This document shows, one piece after another, positions 1 through 6,851 of a stretch of DNA of 21,476 nt; position 1 is the first letter of the stretch, and each line of letters starts with the position of its first letter. A program made the translations under genes and the position numbers. The DNA is from a virus: the IMG/VR virus record IMGVR_UViG_3300010392_000008, positions 1-21,476 of that record; one strand, given 5' to 3'. The notes beneath the pieces are model-generated. The model worked only from the letters and a program-made list of their open reading frames with translations, searched no databases and was not told the DNA's origin.

Positions 1-300
1 AATATTGCCAACGCTGACCTTGCCGACTATTACGTGGCCGGCAGCAACATGACGCAGGTACACGAAATCGGCGACTTGACCGTTGAGCAGCGGCAGTGCA
101 TCAAGTCCGTGAAGTTCACACCGCAAGGCGACCCAGTGCTTGAGCTGTACGACCGCATGCGCGCCAACGATAAGCTTGCCGACATCCTGAAGGTTGTAGG
201 CGACGACGTGACCGGCGCCAGCGTAGAAGAGAAAGCCAGCCAAATCAGAACACTATTGCAGGAAATGGAAGATGTTACAACGGGCGTCACTACTCACTGA
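1..300 (+). CDS. terS: Terminase small subunit, C-terminal part (5' end outside window)
   Basis: The reading frame is open from base 1 and ends at TGA 298-300, so only the last 99 residues are visible. A GTG at 34 is not a credible start, because coding continues upstream of it. The visible part has the usual C-terminal layout of small terminases of the Terminase_2 type: an ADLADYY segment, then EIGDLTVEQRQCIKSVKF, then a beta-like stretch and an ELYDRMRANDKLADIL helix used in oligomer formation. The N-terminal DNA-binding helices lie outside the window. The protein recognises phage DNA and loads it onto the large subunit to begin packaging. It overlaps the large terminase gene by 29 bases, which suggests coupled translation. 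The family call rests on the segment pattern and the neighbouring gene. Confidence 0.85.
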   Translation, partial: NIANADLADYYVAGSNMTQVHEIGDLTVEQRQCIKSVKFTPQGDPVLELYDRMRANDKLADILKVVGDDVTGASVEEKASQIRTLLQEMEDVTTGVTTH

Positions 301-1657
301 ACGGTGGACACCGCTACGGCGCGTGGCCGAGCAGCAACGATTCTGGGAATCGCAGGCGCGATTTCAGGTTGTACCTGCCGGGCGCCGATCGGGCAAAACC
401 GAGATTGCCAAGCGCAAGGTATTCAAGAAATCGCTACTTGCCACCGCCTTATCGCCGAATTATTTCTTTGGTGCGCCGACCCGCGACCAAGCAAAGCGCA
501 TATTCTGGAAAGACCTGAAAGCAATGACCCATCCGGACATTATGGTGGACAAATCAGAGTCTGAACTGAACATACAACTAATTAACGGCGCGACGTTGTG
601 GGTCGTGGGCATGGACAAGCCCGAACGGATCGAGGGCACACCTTGGGACGGCGGGGTGCTGGATGAGTACGCCAACATGAAGGCGCACGCTTGGCCGGAA
701 AACGTCCGTCCGGCGCTGGAAGACAGGGGCGGGTTCTGCATATTCACTGGTGTACCGGAAGGCCGCAACCACTATTACGGCCTGTACCGGAACGCCGCGA
801 CCCGGGCAGACTGGGACCGGTTTCGGTGGAAGTCGGCCGATGTGCTGCCGGCCGCGGTCGTTGAGGCAGCCCGCCTTGACCTTGACCCGCTGACATTCGC
901 GCAGGAGTACGAAGCCGACTTTTTGAACTTCGAAGGCCGGGCATATTATCCATTCACTGAAGATTTGCATTGTGAAAATCTGCGGGATAGGTATAATGTC
1001 AATGGTGACCTGATTTTATGTTTCGATTTCAACGTAAATCCGGGCACGGCGACAATCGCGCAGGAGATGAACTTTCCGCGGCGGCAGTCGGCCGAAGCAC
1101 CCGTTGCCATTGGTGGCGCCGAACTATTTACCGGCGCACAGGCGCCAGAAGAACACGGGACGGGTATAATCGGGGAAGTACACATACCGAACAATAGCAA
1201 TACGCCCGCTGTTGTTAATAAATTCATCGCCGATTGGGGGAACCACGCAGGGCGAATTTTCGTATATGGTGATGCAACAGGTGGTTCAAGGAAAACATCA
1301 GCGACTGAAGGCAACGACTGGGATTTGGTCAAGAATGGCTTGTATAGCCATTTCGGTAGCGAGCGCATACACATGCGCGTTCCGCGATCGAATCCAAGCG
1401 AGCGTTCGCGCGTGAACGCCGTTAATACCCGCCTCAAATCAGGCAACGGCCGCATTCACATGATGGTCGACCCTGTCGAGGCGCCAATGTCGGTGAAGGA
1501 TTTCGAAGGTGTGCGATTGCTTAAAGGCGGTTCGGGCGAGATTGATAAGAAAGCCGACCCGAAACTGACCCATTTATCCGACGGGCTGGGATACTACATT
1601 TCTAAAGAATTTCCGGTGCGTAAAGTTCAAACGATCAGCGAGGCGTTGTACCTATGA
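272..1657 (+). CDS. terL: Terminase large subunit (packaging ATPase and nuclease)
   Basis: 461 residues, a normal length. The N-terminal ATPase domain has a Walker A loop GRRSGKT at residues 37-43, a Walker B ending VLDE with acidic residues D131 and E132, and a coupling motif FTGVPEG near 158-164. The C-terminal RNase H-like nuclease domain shows its acidic residues in the expected order: D252 in CFDFN, D334 in VYGDATGG and D437 in HLSDGLGYY. The protein powers DNA entry into the prohead through the portal and cuts the concatemer at the end of packaging. The ATG at 272 lies inside the small terminase gene, with AGGA about ten bases upstream. The stop overlaps the portal start as ATGA. All key catalytic residues appear intact. 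Confidence 0.96.
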   Translation: MLQRASLLTERWTPLRRVAEQQRFWESQARFQVVPAGRRSGKTEIAKRKVFKKSLLATALSPNYFFGAPTRDQAKRIFWKDLKAMTHPDIMVDKSESELNIQLINGATLWVVGMDKPERIEGTPWDGGVLDEYANMKAHAWPENVRPALEDRGGFCIFTGVPEGRNHYYGLYRNAATRADWDRFRWKSADVLPAAVVEAARLDLDPLTFAQEYEADFLNFEGRAYYPFTEDLHCENLRDRYNVNGDLILCFDFNVNPGTATIAQEMNFPRRQSAEAPVAIGGAELFTGAQAPEEHGTGIIGEVHIPNNSNTPAVVNKFIADWGNHAGRIFVYGDATGGSRKTSATEGNDWDLVKNGLYSHFGSERIHMRVPRSNPSERSRVNAVNTRLKSGNGRIHMMVDPVEAPMSVKDFEGVRLLKGGSGEIDKKADPKLTHLSDGLGYYISKEFPVRKVQTISEALYL

Positions 1658-3363
1658 GTCACAATGTACACAGCGGCGGTCCGGGTCACCGGGCGAGCAG
1701 CAACACGACGGCATCCAGCGTTTCAGGCAGCGAGCAGAACCCCGTCGCAATTCCGACGCACGCGTACCACGTTATGTCGCACAATTGGTCTGTTGTCGAC
1801 ACATTATGGGGGGGCACCGATAGCATGCGCGGCGCCGGCCGCCGTTTCCTGCCTCAAATGCCCGACGAACCGGAAGCCGCGTACCGCGCACGGTTACATC
1901 AGTCGGTATTGACCAACGTGTACAAGGACACGATCGAAAAGCTTGTATCCAAGCCACTGAAACAGCCGATTACCCTGAAAGACGACGTCCCGGAAGACAT
2001 TCAGCTGTTCCGCGGCAACATCGACGGCCAAGCCACTGACATTGACGTGTTCACGCGGCAGGTAGGCGAAGCAGCGTTGAACCATGGGCTGACACACATT
2101 CTTGTTGACTATCCGCAGGCCGACCCCGAAACGTCGGTGCTGGAAGAGAGGCAAGAAGACATCCGGCCGTACGCCATTCACTATGACGCCACGCAGGTTA
2201 TCGGCTGGAAATCCGAAGTCCGTAACGGGCGCCGTTCCCTGACACAAGTCCGCATTCTGGAGAAAACCTACAGCGACGTCGGCGAATTCGAACAAGTGCT
2301 GGTACACCGCATTCGTGTACTTGAGCCCGGTTTTTATCGCACGTACGAACTGCGGGAAGTCGGCAACGGGCAAAGCGATTGGAAACTGACCGAAAGCCAC
2401 GAAGTCGTCGCGAATGGCCAAGTGCTTGATTTTATTCCGTGGATTACGATCTATTCGAACAAAGAAAACTTTATGATTGCGCAACCGGCAATGATGGACG
2501 TTGCCCACTTGAACATTACGCACTGGCAGTCGGACAGCGACCAGCGCAACATTTTACACGTGGCCCGGGTGCCGATACTGTTCGGTTCGGGATTGGGTGA
2601 CGAAGACGCTGTTGTTAAACTGTCCATTGGCGCCACGACCTTTATCAAAGGGCAGATTTCCAGCGACCTGAAGTACGTTGAAACGTCGGGGAAGGGCATC
2701 GAGGCAGGGCAAAAGGACCTTGAAACGCTGGTTGAGCGTATGTCGTCACTGGGCTTGAACATGCTGGTACGCAAGCAGCCGACAGGCCGGGCAACGGCCA
2801 CAGCGCGCACGCTTGACCAGTCCGAAGCCGACAGCCCGTTGTCGATGTTCGCCCGGGAGCTGGAAAGCGGTCTGGAAACCATGCTGGATTGGTTCGCCGT
2901 ATTCATGGGCAAGGGCCCGGACAACGGCGGCAGCGTGGAATTGTTCAAAGATTTCAGCATTACCATGCGCGATTCGGAAGACATCAAAGAGCTGGGCCAA
3001 ATGCGCGCACGTGGCGACATTAGCCAAATCACATACTGGGAAGAGCTGAAACGCCGCAACCTGCTGTCGGACGACTTCGACGCAGAAACCGAAATTGATT
3101 TGCTTGATCTCGAGTCGCCCGGAATGGATCGCCCGGGCATAACCGAAGCTGAACTTGAACAGGGTAACGCGCCCGGCGACGAAACAGGACCGGCGGACGG
3201 GCACATTCATGTGTTGCAAGCTAACGGTTGGACGAATATAGTAGGTGGACATAAACACAAATGGGAAGTGACCGGTAAGGAAACTTCCGAAGCTGACGGC
3301 CACCGGCACGCGTTGGGCGAAACGGGCGGCGGTGAGCAGGAAGAACGGGAAGAGCAGGAATGA
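1654..3363 (+). CDS. Portal protein (DUF4055-type) with His-rich C-terminal tail
   Basis: 569 residues, directly after the large terminase with an ATGA overlap. The N-terminal part fits the DUF4055 portal pattern: an initial segment with WSVVDTLWGG, then RFLPQMP, a YRARLHQSVLTNVYKDTIEKL helix region and the start of the clip/stem fold. The portal is the dodecameric ring at the unique head vertex through which DNA enters and leaves and to which the connectors bind. The last 60 or so residues are unusual. After an acidic stretch they hold three spaced HxH pairs (H517/H519, H533/H535, H550/H552), two in a DGHxH context and one as GGHKHKW, and end in Glu-rich sequence. This looks like a metal-binding or disordered appendix, which is inference. 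The first 30 or so residues are Ser/Gly/His-rich and probably flexible. Confidence 0.9.
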   Translation: MSHNVHSGGPGHRASSNTTASSVSGSEQNPVAIPTHAYHVMSHNWSVVDTLWGGTDSMRGAGRRFLPQMPDEPEAAYRARLHQSVLTNVYKDTIEKLVSKPLKQPITLKDDVPEDIQLFRGNIDGQATDIDVFTRQVGEAALNHGLTHILVDYPQADPETSVLEERQEDIRPYAIHYDATQVIGWKSEVRNGRRSLTQVRILEKTYSDVGEFEQVLVHRIRVLEPGFYRTYELREVGNGQSDWKLTESHEVVANGQVLDFIPWITIYSNKENFMIAQPAMMDVAHLNITHWQSDSDQRNILHVARVPILFGSGLGDEDAVVKLSIGATTFIKGQISSDLKYVETSGKGIEAGQKDLETLVERMSSLGLNMLVRKQPTGRATATARTLDQSEADSPLSMFARELESGLETMLDWFAVFMGKGPDNGGSVELFKDFSITMRDSEDIKELGQMRARGDISQITYWEELKRRNLLSDDFDAETEIDLLDLESPGMDRPGITEAELEQGNAPGDETGPADGHIHVLQANGWTNIVGGHKHKWEVTGKETSEADGHRHALGETGGGEQEEREEQE

Positions 3364-3497
3364 TCGTAAAACGCGGTAACCAGTTCTGTTTGATATCGAA
3401 AAGGGCCAAGCGGAACCTTGGGTGCTTCGATACCAAGGCCGGCGCGATCAAACGCGAACGGCAGGTGCAGTTTTTCAAGCGTAAAGGTAAAAAGTGA
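3360..3497 (+). CDS. Small basic protein, 45 residues
   Basis: A short gene starting with ATG at 3360, overlapping the portal stop as ATGA, and ending at TGA 3495-3497, where the next gene begins on an overlapping GTG. Its 45-residue product is strongly basic (KRAKRNLG, then AIKRERQVQFFKRKGKK at the end). Small proteins ending in a KRERQVQFFK-like helix occur beside terminase and portal genes in many phages; this is from memory of the pattern and has no assigned function. Coupling on both sides, normal codon use and the recognisable C-terminal motif support a real gene. Nucleic-acid binding would fit the charge but is not shown. Confidence 0.75.
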   Translation: MIVKRGNQFCLISKRAKRNLGCFDTKAGAIKRERQVQFFKRKGKK

Positions 3498-4102
3498 ACC
3501 TTGTTATTATTTGCACGCCGGGAAACACCGGCAGTAGTTTGTTGACAGCAGCATTTACTGCACACGGTTTCGCTGGCGGCGGCAAAGGGCACCGTTCAAG
3601 CAAGTACGCAACGCACGAAAACAAGACGATCAACACTATATCCAAGCGATACATCAAGGAAAACGGCGGTTCACCGTGGGCGATCGGCGGCAACTTCACC
3701 GTCAGCAACGACTGGCCGAAGAGATTTAAAGACGCGCTGCGCGGCGAAGGCTTATCGAACGAGAATAACGTTGTAATAAAGGGGTTCAGTTTTCTGTGGT
3801 TAAAGGATAAAATGCCGCCAGCATACTGGATTTTTGCACGGCGGAATCAGCAGCGCACAGTTGAATCTATGCTTGAACGGTTGTCGCAAAACTATTCAGT
3901 CGGAAAGGACACGGTCGAGGGCCTTGTTGGTGACTATTTCACTGCCGCCGAAGATTTGTGCGACTATGTGGTGGATATGGACGCTTTTGTTGCTGGTGAC
4001 GCTCAATGCGTACCGGAAATAATGAGTAAATGCGACATTGTGTACGATCGTGCTAGAATGGCTAGTGTGATACGCAAAGACTTGTGGCGTGGGGGTAAAT
4101 AA
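3494..4102 (+). CDS. Sulfotransferase-like P-loop protein
   Basis: 202 residues from a GTG that overlaps the previous stop (GTGA). The N terminus is a beta strand followed by a loop, LVIICTPGNTGSSLL (residues 3-17), which resembles the phosphosulfate-binding loop of PAPS-dependent sulfotransferases. Further on, KGFSFLW (96-102) and YWIFARRNQQRTVESML (111-127) match the strand, Arg and Ser layout of the 3'-phosphate-binding segment. Such enzymes transfer sulfate from PAPS to sugars or other acceptors. At 202 residues it is shorter than most cellular sulfotransferases but typical of phage versions. It sits between portal and minor head genes, where it has no obvious assembly role, so it may be cargo that modifies a virion or host molecule. 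A kinase-like P-loop protein is the main alternative. Confidence 0.6.
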   Translation: MNLVIICTPGNTGSSLLTAAFTAHGFAGGGKGHRSSKYATHENKTINTISKRYIKENGGSPWAIGGNFTVSNDWPKRFKDALRGEGLSNENNVVIKGFSFLWLKDKMPPAYWIFARRNQQRTVESMLERLSQNYSVGKDTVEGLVGDYFTAAEDLCDYVVDMDAFVAGDAQCVPEIMSKCDIVYDRARMASVIRKDLWRGGK

Positions 4103-4434
4103 TGGCCAAATCAGCGGCTGAAGAAACACAAGACGATTTCATTGCACAGGACGTGACACTGGCCCGGGTGGATGCGGGCTTGCAGAAACGGATTGACGAC
4201 AGATTGGACCAACTTGGGCGGGACCTCAAGCGTTTGACATTGGATGTCGATGTGGCAGGGACGCCACGCAGGGACGCACAAATACGCCGCATGAACAAGC
4301 TGAACAAGGGCAGCCGGGAGCTTATCCGCGTTGCCTACTCCGACATCAACCGACTGACCAAAGACGTGCTTCAAGACGTGGCCAAGGCAACGTCAATGGA
4401 AGTCGCAACGGCATTGGAAGAAAATATACCGTGA
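4102..4434 (+). CDS. Probable N-terminal piece of minor head protein (Mu gpF-like)
   Basis: 110 residues, almost all predicted helix, starting on ATG at 4102 in a TAATG overlap with the previous gene. The layout (ARVDAGLQKRIDDRLDQL, then RMNKLNKGSRELIRVAYSDI, then a VLQDVAKATSMEVATAL helix) resembles the helical N-terminal region that normally precedes the Mu gpF domain in large minor head proteins. Here it ends at TGA 4432-4434, and the gpF domain is encoded separately from 4620. The protein probably binds the portal or the inner prohead, as minor head proteins do. The assignment to this family is inference from helix pattern and position; it could also be an independent small structural protein. 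Confidence 0.6.
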   Translation: MAKSAAEETQDDFIAQDVTLARVDAGLQKRIDDRLDQLGRDLKRLTLDVDVAGTPRRDAQIRRMNKLNKGSRELIRVAYSDINRLTKDVLQDVAKATSMEVATALEENIP

Positions 4435-4610
4435 CACAAGACGAAATCGACACCGCACTTGCCGAGTTGCCCATGGATCAATACCTGCGAACCGTGGCCG
4501 TATCGGCACAGCAACGCGCCAAGGCATTGAAAGGCAAGACTGCCCGTGCATCCTTCCTGTACGACATCGCGGCGACCGCTGGCCGGTACCTTCGCGTATT
4601 GCGCGGATAA
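4431..4610 (+). CDS. Small unknown protein between minor head pieces
   Basis: A 59-residue ORF starting with GTG at 4431, overlapping the preceding stop as GTGA, and ending at TAA 4608-4610. I do not recognise it. The product is mostly Ala/Leu/Arg-rich helix, with a basic middle (RAKALKGKTARAS) and end (YLRVLRG). Codon use matches its neighbours. Its frame is the same as that of the gpF-domain ORF starting at 4620; only the TAA and three codons separate them. It may be a real small gene that serves as translational coupler for the next ORF, which has no good Shine-Dalgarno of its own, or part of a once-continuous head gene. Confidence 0.55.
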   Translation: MTQDEIDTALAELPMDQYLRTVAVSAQQRAKALKGKTARASFLYDIAATAGRYLRVLRG

Positions 4611-4619
4611 TTCCCGTCA

Positions 4620-5906
4620 ATGGCCAAGGACATCCAGTTTAATGGCAAAGAGCTTGACGCCAATACGACGAACGCGATTGCGGGCAACGTATTAGTCGAG
4701 GGACAGCGGCCGATTACGTGGTGGCGCCAGCAAGGCACCGACCTTCACAACAAATTCATGCGCGAAATGCGCACAAGCCTTGAAAACGGGGAATCGACGG
4801 CGCAGGCCGCGACCCGCATTGCCGGCGGTACCATCAAGGGCGTTGAAGTTCCGGGGATCATGAATACCGCGAAAAATAACGCCAATACGCTTGCGCGGAC
4901 CGCAATCAACAAGGTAACCAACGAAGCCCGCATACAATCGTTTGAGGCGAACGCCGACGTTGTCAAGGCAATGAAGCAGATCAGCACACTTGACAACAGA
5001 ACAAGTCAGATTTGCATTGCGTACGACGGCCAAGTGTGGGAAAACGCACCCGGCAATAAACCGGTTCCGCCGTCAACCCTACCATTCAACGGGGGACCGC
5101 CGCGGCACTTCAACTGCCGGTCAACGCTGGTACCCGTACTGAAGAGCTGGGAAGAGTTGGGCATACCGGCCGACGAACTGTCAGCCAGCACCCGGGCGAG
5201 CATGGACGGGCAGGTACCGGACGACACCACGTTTGACGACTTCCTGAAGAGTAAAGGCACGGCATTTCAAGATGATATCCTTGGCCCGACAAAGGCGAAA
5301 CTGTGGCGCGCAGGCAAGATCACCTTGCAGCAATTGGTTAATTTCCGCGGTGACCCGTTGACAACCGAGCAGTTATTGAAGGTTGCAAAGAAGAAACGCC
5401 CAGTGGCCAAGCCGAAGCCGAAGCCCGCGGCCAAGCCGGCAGCCAAGCCGAAGCCGAAACCAGCGCCGAAGGAAGCACCGCGGGGGCCGTATCAAAAAGC
5501 GGGTGACCTGTTTATAGCGAACGAATGGCACCGTACATCATGGAACAATGCGCCTGATTACGTGCGCGACGCCTTGGACGACGTGCCGGTATTGACGGGC
5601 GTTACGAAGCAGGGCAAGGGCGCGTTTTATAACCCAAAAACGTATTCCGACGCCGACCATGCGTCAATCAATATGTCGAAGCAGCATACGTTCGATCGGA
5701 AACTGTCGCAAGGCACTTGGCGGCATGAATACGGTCACCACCTTGACTATACGTACGCCAGACGCCTACCAGAAAAGAAATTTCTTGACTCCAAGCGTCA
5801 GATTTCGTGGTCAGCGCCCATGCGCGACCTATTCAAGTCCGACTTGGATTCGGTACTGGCCAAGGCCGGCAAGACGCGCCCGACGCGGGTTAAACAATTG
5901 GACTAA
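4620..5906 (+). CDS. Minor head protein: Mu gpF domain plus first half of a metallopeptidase domain
   Basis: 428 residues. Residues about 30-180 are a Mu gpF/SPP1 gp7-like head morphogenesis domain: ITWWRQQ, the LARTAINKVTNEAR helix, then TLDNRTSQIC (D125, R127, C132), AYDGQVW and the closing PPRHFNCRSTLVP (H163, C166, R167). Residues about 220-252 hold the usual extension with GDPLTTEQLL. A Lys/Pro/Ala linker (258-285) leads to a second domain containing HEYGH at 369-373, a zinc HExxH motif. This domain stops early at TAA 5904-5906 and its apparent remainder continues in the same frame downstream. Minor head proteins are present in a few copies near the portal and may be injected with DNA, so a protease domain could act in the head or the host. 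The start ATG has no clear ribosome site; coupling to the ORF ending at 4610 is likely. Confidence 0.88.
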   Translation: MAKDIQFNGKELDANTTNAIAGNVLVEGQRPITWWRQQGTDLHNKFMREMRTSLENGESTAQAATRIAGGTIKGVEVPGIMNTAKNNANTLARTAINKVTNEARIQSFEANADVVKAMKQISTLDNRTSQICIAYDGQVWENAPGNKPVPPSTLPFNGGPPRHFNCRSTLVPVLKSWEELGIPADELSASTRASMDGQVPDDTTFDDFLKSKGTAFQDDILGPTKAKLWRAGKITLQQLVNFRGDPLTTEQLLKVAKKKRPVAKPKPKPAAKPAAKPKPKPAPKEAPRGPYQKAGDLFIANEWHRTSWNNAPDYVRDALDDVPVLTGVTKQGKGAFYNPKTYSDADHASINMSKQHTFDRKLSQGTWRHEYGHHLDYTYARRLPEKKFLDSKRQISWSAPMRDLFKSDLDSVLAKAGKTRPTRVKQLD

Positions 5907-5930
5907 GCGGCCGCTATATTTGATGACCAC

Positions 5931-6401
5931 TTGAAAAAGACGATGGACGGCGGCACAGACTATCTGGACAAGCAGTTTAAGAAGCGCGGCACAAGCTATG
6001 CGGAAATGCGCGCTATTCACCGAAATAACATGGATCAATCGGTGGACGCGCCGAACGACGCCATTATGCGCAACAAGATGGCACACTTATTGACGGCCAT
6101 GGACACCCAGAACGTGAATTATTACATTATTAACGTATGGGAAGGACAACAGTTTTATCATTCGGGGATTAATGGTAAGATACTAGACTATTATGGAAGT
6201 TTGACGAAAAATAAGGTTGGCCAAGGGCATTCGACCGCGTATTATTCGGAGGGCCCGCAGTGGCAATCTACAGAAATGTTCGCGAACGCTGTTACCATGC
6301 TGGGCGACGAACCCGGTTGGAGCAAAGTAGTTCGCAACCTTGGGCACCATGAATTTTACGATGGTGTGGAAAAACTACTTAAAAACAAGGGTGTACAATG
6401 A
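5931..6401 (+). CDS. Second half of the metallopeptidase domain, separated by an in-frame stop
   Basis: 156 residues if begun at TTG 5931, with an ATG option at 5943; neither has a Shine-Dalgarno. The frame is identical to the preceding ORF and is open without a break right after its TAA (5904-5906). The content looks like the C-terminal part of an HExxH metallopeptidase: ILDYYGSL (with D86), GQGHSTAYY (G99, H100), then STEMFAN with E115 in the place of the third zinc ligand, and a closing helix. HExxH lies in the upstream ORF and the third-ligand Glu here, so neither ORF alone holds a full active site. Possible explanations are a nonsense mutation, sequencing error, stop readthrough or a two-chain enzyme. 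The family reading is from motif order, not a search. Confidence 0.65.
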   Translation: MKKTMDGGTDYLDKQFKKRGTSYAEMRAIHRNNMDQSVDAPNDAIMRNKMAHLLTAMDTQNVNYYIINVWEGQQFYHSGINGKILDYYGSLTKNKVGQGHSTAYYSEGPQWQSTEMFANAVTMLGDEPGWSKVVRNLGHHEFYDGVEKLLKNKGVQ

Positions 6402-6574
6402 GCAAAGAACTAAATATTGCAGTACAGGATTACGTTGCAGCGTTTGACGACTACCCGACCATTATCGGCATGACCGACGAAACAGCCGTGCGCGCGATCA
6501 ATCAAGCTGTCAGGGACAAGCAGCCTATCGAAGAACCGACCGACCCGAACGGCGAAGTTGACATATACGTATGA
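6398..6574 (+). CDS. Small acidic unknown protein
   Basis: 58 residues, starting on ATG 6398, which overlaps the previous stop as ATGA. I do not recognise it. A helical first part (ELNIAVQDYVAAFDDY) is followed by MTDETAVRAINQAVRDKQ and a Pro/Asp/Glu-rich tail. It is acidic overall, with no Cys and no membrane segment. Codon use is like the neighbours, and the tight coupling supports a real gene. It lies between the minor head genes and the scaffold gene, so a role in head assembly is possible but not shown. Confidence 0.6.
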   Translation: MSKELNIAVQDYVAAFDDYPTIIGMTDETAVRAINQAVRDKQPIEEPTDPNGEVDIYV

Positions 6575-6577
6575 CCC

Positions 6578-6793
6578 ATGGACGACGTCACCGGCCGCCG
6601 GCACCGCAATAATCCAGATTTCACAATCTACATTCAAGCTACAGGCGTCAAGCTGCCCGATGGCCGGGTAAGTTGGCGCCTGAATCAATCAAATTGCACC
6701 GCCACCGACGGCACCAAGCTATCGGCTATCTGGTGGGCGAACCTATTCACAGACTGGGCAAAAACTTTTTTACGCAAGGGGTTGCAAAAGTAA
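6578..6793 (+). CDS. Small unknown protein
   Basis: 71 residues from ATG 6578, four bases after the previous stop codon begins to clear; no good Shine-Dalgarno is visible, so reinitiation after the upstream gene is likely. Not recognised. The protein is basic, with four Trp (SWRLNQ, AIWWANLFTDW), a predicted beta-rich first half (FTIYIQATGVKLPDGRVSWRL) and a helical end. Codons follow the usual pattern of this genome. It is the last gene before the candidate promoter and the scaffold gene. Confidence 0.55.
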   Translation: MDDVTGRRHRNNPDFTIYIQATGVKLPDGRVSWRLNQSNCTATDGTKLSAIWWANLFTDWAKTFLRKGLQK

Positions 6794-6811
6794 TTTACGT
6801 TTCCGTATAAT
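6782..6811 (+). promoter_or_regulatory. Candidate sigma70-type promoter ahead of scaffold and capsid genes
   Basis: TTGCAA at 6782-6787 (4 of 6 to consensus), an 18-base spacer, and a perfect TATAAT at 6806-6811, in the 58-base gap before the scaffold gene. The -35 lies in the end of the previous gene. The terminator after the capsid gene would make scaffold and capsid a defined transcript. The call rests only on the match and position. Confidence 0.45.
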
Positions 6812-6830
6812 AATGGAGTAAACTCCAAAA
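6803..6830 (+). repeat. Leader motif, copy 1 (similar copy at 10281-10308)
   Basis: The stretch CCGTAT, AATAATGGAGTA, then an A/T/C-rich end with an A run is nearly repeated at 10281-10308, also just before a gene that opens a new block. In this copy GGAG and CTCC flank TAAA, giving a tiny possible hairpin. It also holds an ATGGAGTAA three-codon ORF. The function is unknown; a shared late-gene promoter or leader is possible. Confidence 0.4.
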
Positions 6831-6851
6831 ACTGAACCGGGACGGTATAAA

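Noticed and set aside
2451-3206. 251-codon ORF on the - strand within the portal gene
   Set aside because: Ser/Pro-rich shadow frame with no recognisable domain, opposite a gene with clear family features.
5904-5915. TAA followed by a NotI-like site, as in cloned constructs
   Set aside because: The same GCGGCCGC string occurs again near 12895 inside the repeat gene and CGGCCG strings are frequent here, so it needs no cloning explanation; flanking coding sequence is continuous.
4431-6401. Alternative genetic code with TAA read as an amino acid
   Set aside because: Many other genes here end properly at TAA, several in TAATG overlaps with the next start (for example 4102, 11350, 11826, 13609, 15006, 19974), so general recoding of TAA does not fit.
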